From the NCBI GenBank assembly GCA_030037695.1, contig JASHQF010000131.1, positions 1 to 12,462 on the forward strand: a DNA stretch of 12,462 nt. The letters run 5' to 3'. Under the pieces are notes generated by a model. It made no database searches. It was given only the letters and a program-made list of their open reading frames with translations, and had not been told where the DNA came from. The position numbers and the translations under genes are program-made. Below, in pieces: positions 10,906-12,462 of this stretch. The stretch is from Thermoplasmata archaeon (GTDB lineage: Archaea; Thermoplasmatota; Thermoplasmata; Lutacidiplasmatales; UBA184). Positions within the stretch are counted from its first letter, which is position 1; every line of letters begins with the position of its first letter.

Positions 10906-12462
10906 CGCGATCGCTCCGCGGGACGGAGCTCCTCGTGGCCGTGGGGCTCGTCGCGTTCCTCGCGGCGTTCGCCCTCGTCCCGACGGCGGCGCTCGTCCGG
11001 CTCGGAGGGGCGACGTCGCACGGGCTCGCGGGGCTCGGCGCGACGCTCACCTCGGCGGGCGGCGCGCGTACGTTCGGCGCGTCGCTGGAACAGGGCGGTC
11101 TTTCCGCCGGCTTCGCGATGCTCCTCGGCTACCCCGCCGGCCTCTTCCTCGGACGGTACCGCTGGCGGGGCCGCGGGGGCGTGCGTTCGGCGCTCCTGTT
11201 GCCGTTCCTCCTCCCGGGCCTCGTGATGGTCCTCGGGGTCCTCGACCTGGTCGGACCGTCGGGGCTCCTCGGGGCGGAGCTCCCCTCGCTCCGTTGGTTC
11301 GCCTCGGGGGTCCCGGGGATCGTGGCCGTGAACCTGCTCTACAACGTCCCGATCGTGATCGTGCTGACCGCCACCGGGTGCGAGGCGAGCTCCTCCGATC
11401 TCGAGGAGACGGTCGCCTGCCTCGGGGGGGGACCCGGTCAGGTCTACCGCGAGACCTGGGCCCTCCCGAGCGCGGTCGGGGCCGGCTGCGGCGCGCTCCT
11501 CACCTTCGTCCTCTCGGCGCTGTCGTTCGCCCCCCCGATCCTGCTCTGCGGGGACCGGTGCGCCACGGTCGAGGTCCGGGTCTACGAGCTCGCGGCGATC
11601 GCCGGAGAGCCCGGGACCGCGGCGGTCCTCGCGACCGTGCTCGTCGCGGCGTTCGCCGGACCGGCCCTCGTCTACGCGCTGCTCGTCCGCCGCCTCCGAG
11701 CGGCCGGAGGGAGGTCGTTCCGTCCGCGCCGTCCGGACTGGGGGAGGCCGGCGACGTGGGTCTTCGCCGGCTGCTTCGCCGCGGTCGGGATCGCCGAGCT
11801 GGGCCTGCTCGGGGCGGTCGTCCTCCGGTCGTTGATCCCCTCCGGTGGCGGCGGGTTCGGACGGCCTTGGTCGCTCCTGTTCGCCTCGTCGACCGCCGGT
11901 CGATTGGGAGCTCCGGTGGGGCTTGCGCTGGCGAACACCCTCCTGTTCGCCGCCCTCGCGGCCGCGGTCACGGTCGTGCTCGGCGTGGGAAGCGCCTTCG
12001 TGGCGCGGCGGCACCCCCGATGGGCTACGTCGCTCGCCCTGCTGCTGTTCGTCCCGGTCCTGATCTCGCCGATCGTCCTCGCCGAGGCGCTAGGGGCGTT
12101 CTGGGGTCCCGCGATCGGGCCGGGGTACGACGTGGCGATCCTCATCGTCGTGAGCCAGGCGTTGCTCGCGCTCCCGTTCGCCCTCCAAAGCCTCGAGATC
12201 CCGCTCGGGGGGGTCCCCCCGGGCGCGGCCGACTCGGCCGCGACCCTCGGCGCCGGCCCGTGGGCCGCCTTCGTCGACGCGGAGCTACCGCGGGTCCGCC
12301 GGGGCCTCGAGACCGCCATACTGTTCGCGTTCGCCCTGGGCCTCGGGGAGTTCACCGCGACCTACTTCTTCGCGAGCCCGACCCCCGGGGTGCGCACGCT
12401 CCCGGTCGACATCTATCTGCTCGTACCCCGACTTTTCCCCGCGGCGGGGGCCGCCGCAGCCC
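10902..12462 (+). CDS. thiP: Thiamine ABC transporter permease, 3' end beyond window
   Basis: The gene starts with an ATG overlapping the thiB stop (ATGA) and stays open to the window end, giving 520 codons; the E. coli family member is 536 residues, so only the C-terminal tip should be missing. It is a fused double permease. Each half has several hydrophobic helices and a cytoplasmic EAA-type loop: E-E-T-V-A-C-L-G-G-G-P-G-Q-V-Y (168-182) with W-x-L-P following, and a second A-D-S-A-A-T-L-G-A-G-P-W near residue 445 followed by E-L-P-R-V. These loops dock the ATPase ThiQ, whose gene should follow just outside the window. It forms the membrane channel for thiamine delivered by ThiB and shares the TPP-controlled transcript. 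The sequence is rich in A, G, L and V, as usual for such permeases. Confidence 0.9.
   Translation, partial: MTRSLRGTELLVAVGLVAFLAAFALVPTAALVRLGGATSHGLAGLGATLTSAGGARTFGASLEQGGLSAGFAMLLGYPAGLFLGRYRWRGRGGVRSALLLPFLLPGLVMVLGVLDLVGPSGLLGAELPSLRWFASGVPGIVAVNLLYNVPIVIVLTATGCEASSSDLEETVACLGGGPGQVYRETWALPSAVGAGCGALLTFVLSALSFAPPILLCGDRCATVEVRVYELAAIAGEPGTAAVLATVLVAAFAGPALVYALLVRRLRAAGGRSFRPRRPDWGRPATWVFAGCFAAVGIAELGLLGAVVLRSLIPSGGGGFGRPWSLLFASSTAGRLGAPVGLALANTLLFAALAAAVTVVLGVGSAFVARRHPRWATSLALLLFVPVLISPIVLAEALGAFWGPAIGPGYDVAILIVVSQALLALPFALQSLEIPLGGVPPGAADSAATLGAGPWAAFVDAELPRVRRGLETAILFAFALGLGEFTATYFFASPTPGVRTLPVDIYLLVPRLFPAAGAAAA

Noticed and set aside
10638..12014. 458-residue open frame on the minus strand opposite thiB and thiP
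   Set aside because: Highly charged, low-complexity translation typical of the antisense of a membrane-protein gene; thiP itself is unambiguous.
1..12462. CRISPR arrays, insertion sequences, tRNA and rRNA genes, toxin-antitoxin or defence modules
   Set aside because: No spaced direct repeats, transposase motifs, tRNA cloverleaf landmarks or defence-type genes were recognised on either strand by eye; a covariance-model scan would be needed to exclude a tRNA formally.

Overview
This is a very GC-rich window (I estimate about 70% G+C) that reads as archaeal, most likely a high-GC member of the Thermoplasmatota or a related euryarchaeal group. Four things support this. The start-proximal promoters look like archaeal TATA boxes, several placed so that transcription would begin at the start codon. 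There is a euryarchaeal three-OB-fold replication protein A with a zinc finger, overlapping its RPA-associated protein gene. There is a long coiled-coil protein of the type found in archaea. A TPP riboswitch sits in front of a thiamine transporter; within archaea such riboswitches were first reported from Thermoplasma relatives. The lineage is inference, since the window has no rRNA or other marker gene.

Layout. At 1-50 (minus) lies only the first codons of an acyl-CoA dehydrogenase. A MOSC-domain gene (155-670, minus) and a larB-type gene (792-1553, plus) diverge from a shared 121-bp promoter region. larB is followed on the plus strand by a sugar N,N-dimethyltransferase-like gene (1578-2387) and a coiled-coil gene (2411-3310). 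These two gaps are 24 and 23 bp, and in each the stop codon of one gene lies inside the apparent TATA box of the next. The minus strand then carries a secreted FKBP-type prolyl isomerase (3324-4238) and, upstream of it, an RPA-RPAP operon (6456-4370) joined by a 4-bp GTGA overlap.

From 6600, pyrF (plus) runs into a family-4 glycosyltransferase (minus) with a 38-bp convergent overlap. pdxS lies upstream of the glycosyltransferase on the same strand. pdxS and the thiamine-transport operon diverge from 9528-9753, where two opposed TATA boxes lie about 25 bp apart. A well-conserved TPP aptamer occupies about 9620-9710. It is followed by thiB (9754-10905) and thiP (10902 to the end), joined by an ATGA overlap. 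The ATPase thiQ would be expected just past the window.

Functionally this is mostly housekeeping and cofactor supply: PLP synthesis (PdxS), TPP-regulated thiamine uptake, nickel-pincer cofactor synthesis (LarB), pyrimidine synthesis (PyrF) and ssDNA binding (RPA/RPAP). I see no mobile element, CRISPR array, tRNA or rRNA, and no non-coding stretch longer than 300 bp. I do not see a clearly new multi-gene system. The most interesting signals are the riboswitch with its unusually tight promoter and weak P1 stem, the stop-codon/TATA arrangement of the larB cluster, an odd leader with a possible mini-ORF before the FKBP gene, and several sequence departures in otherwise recognisable enzymes.
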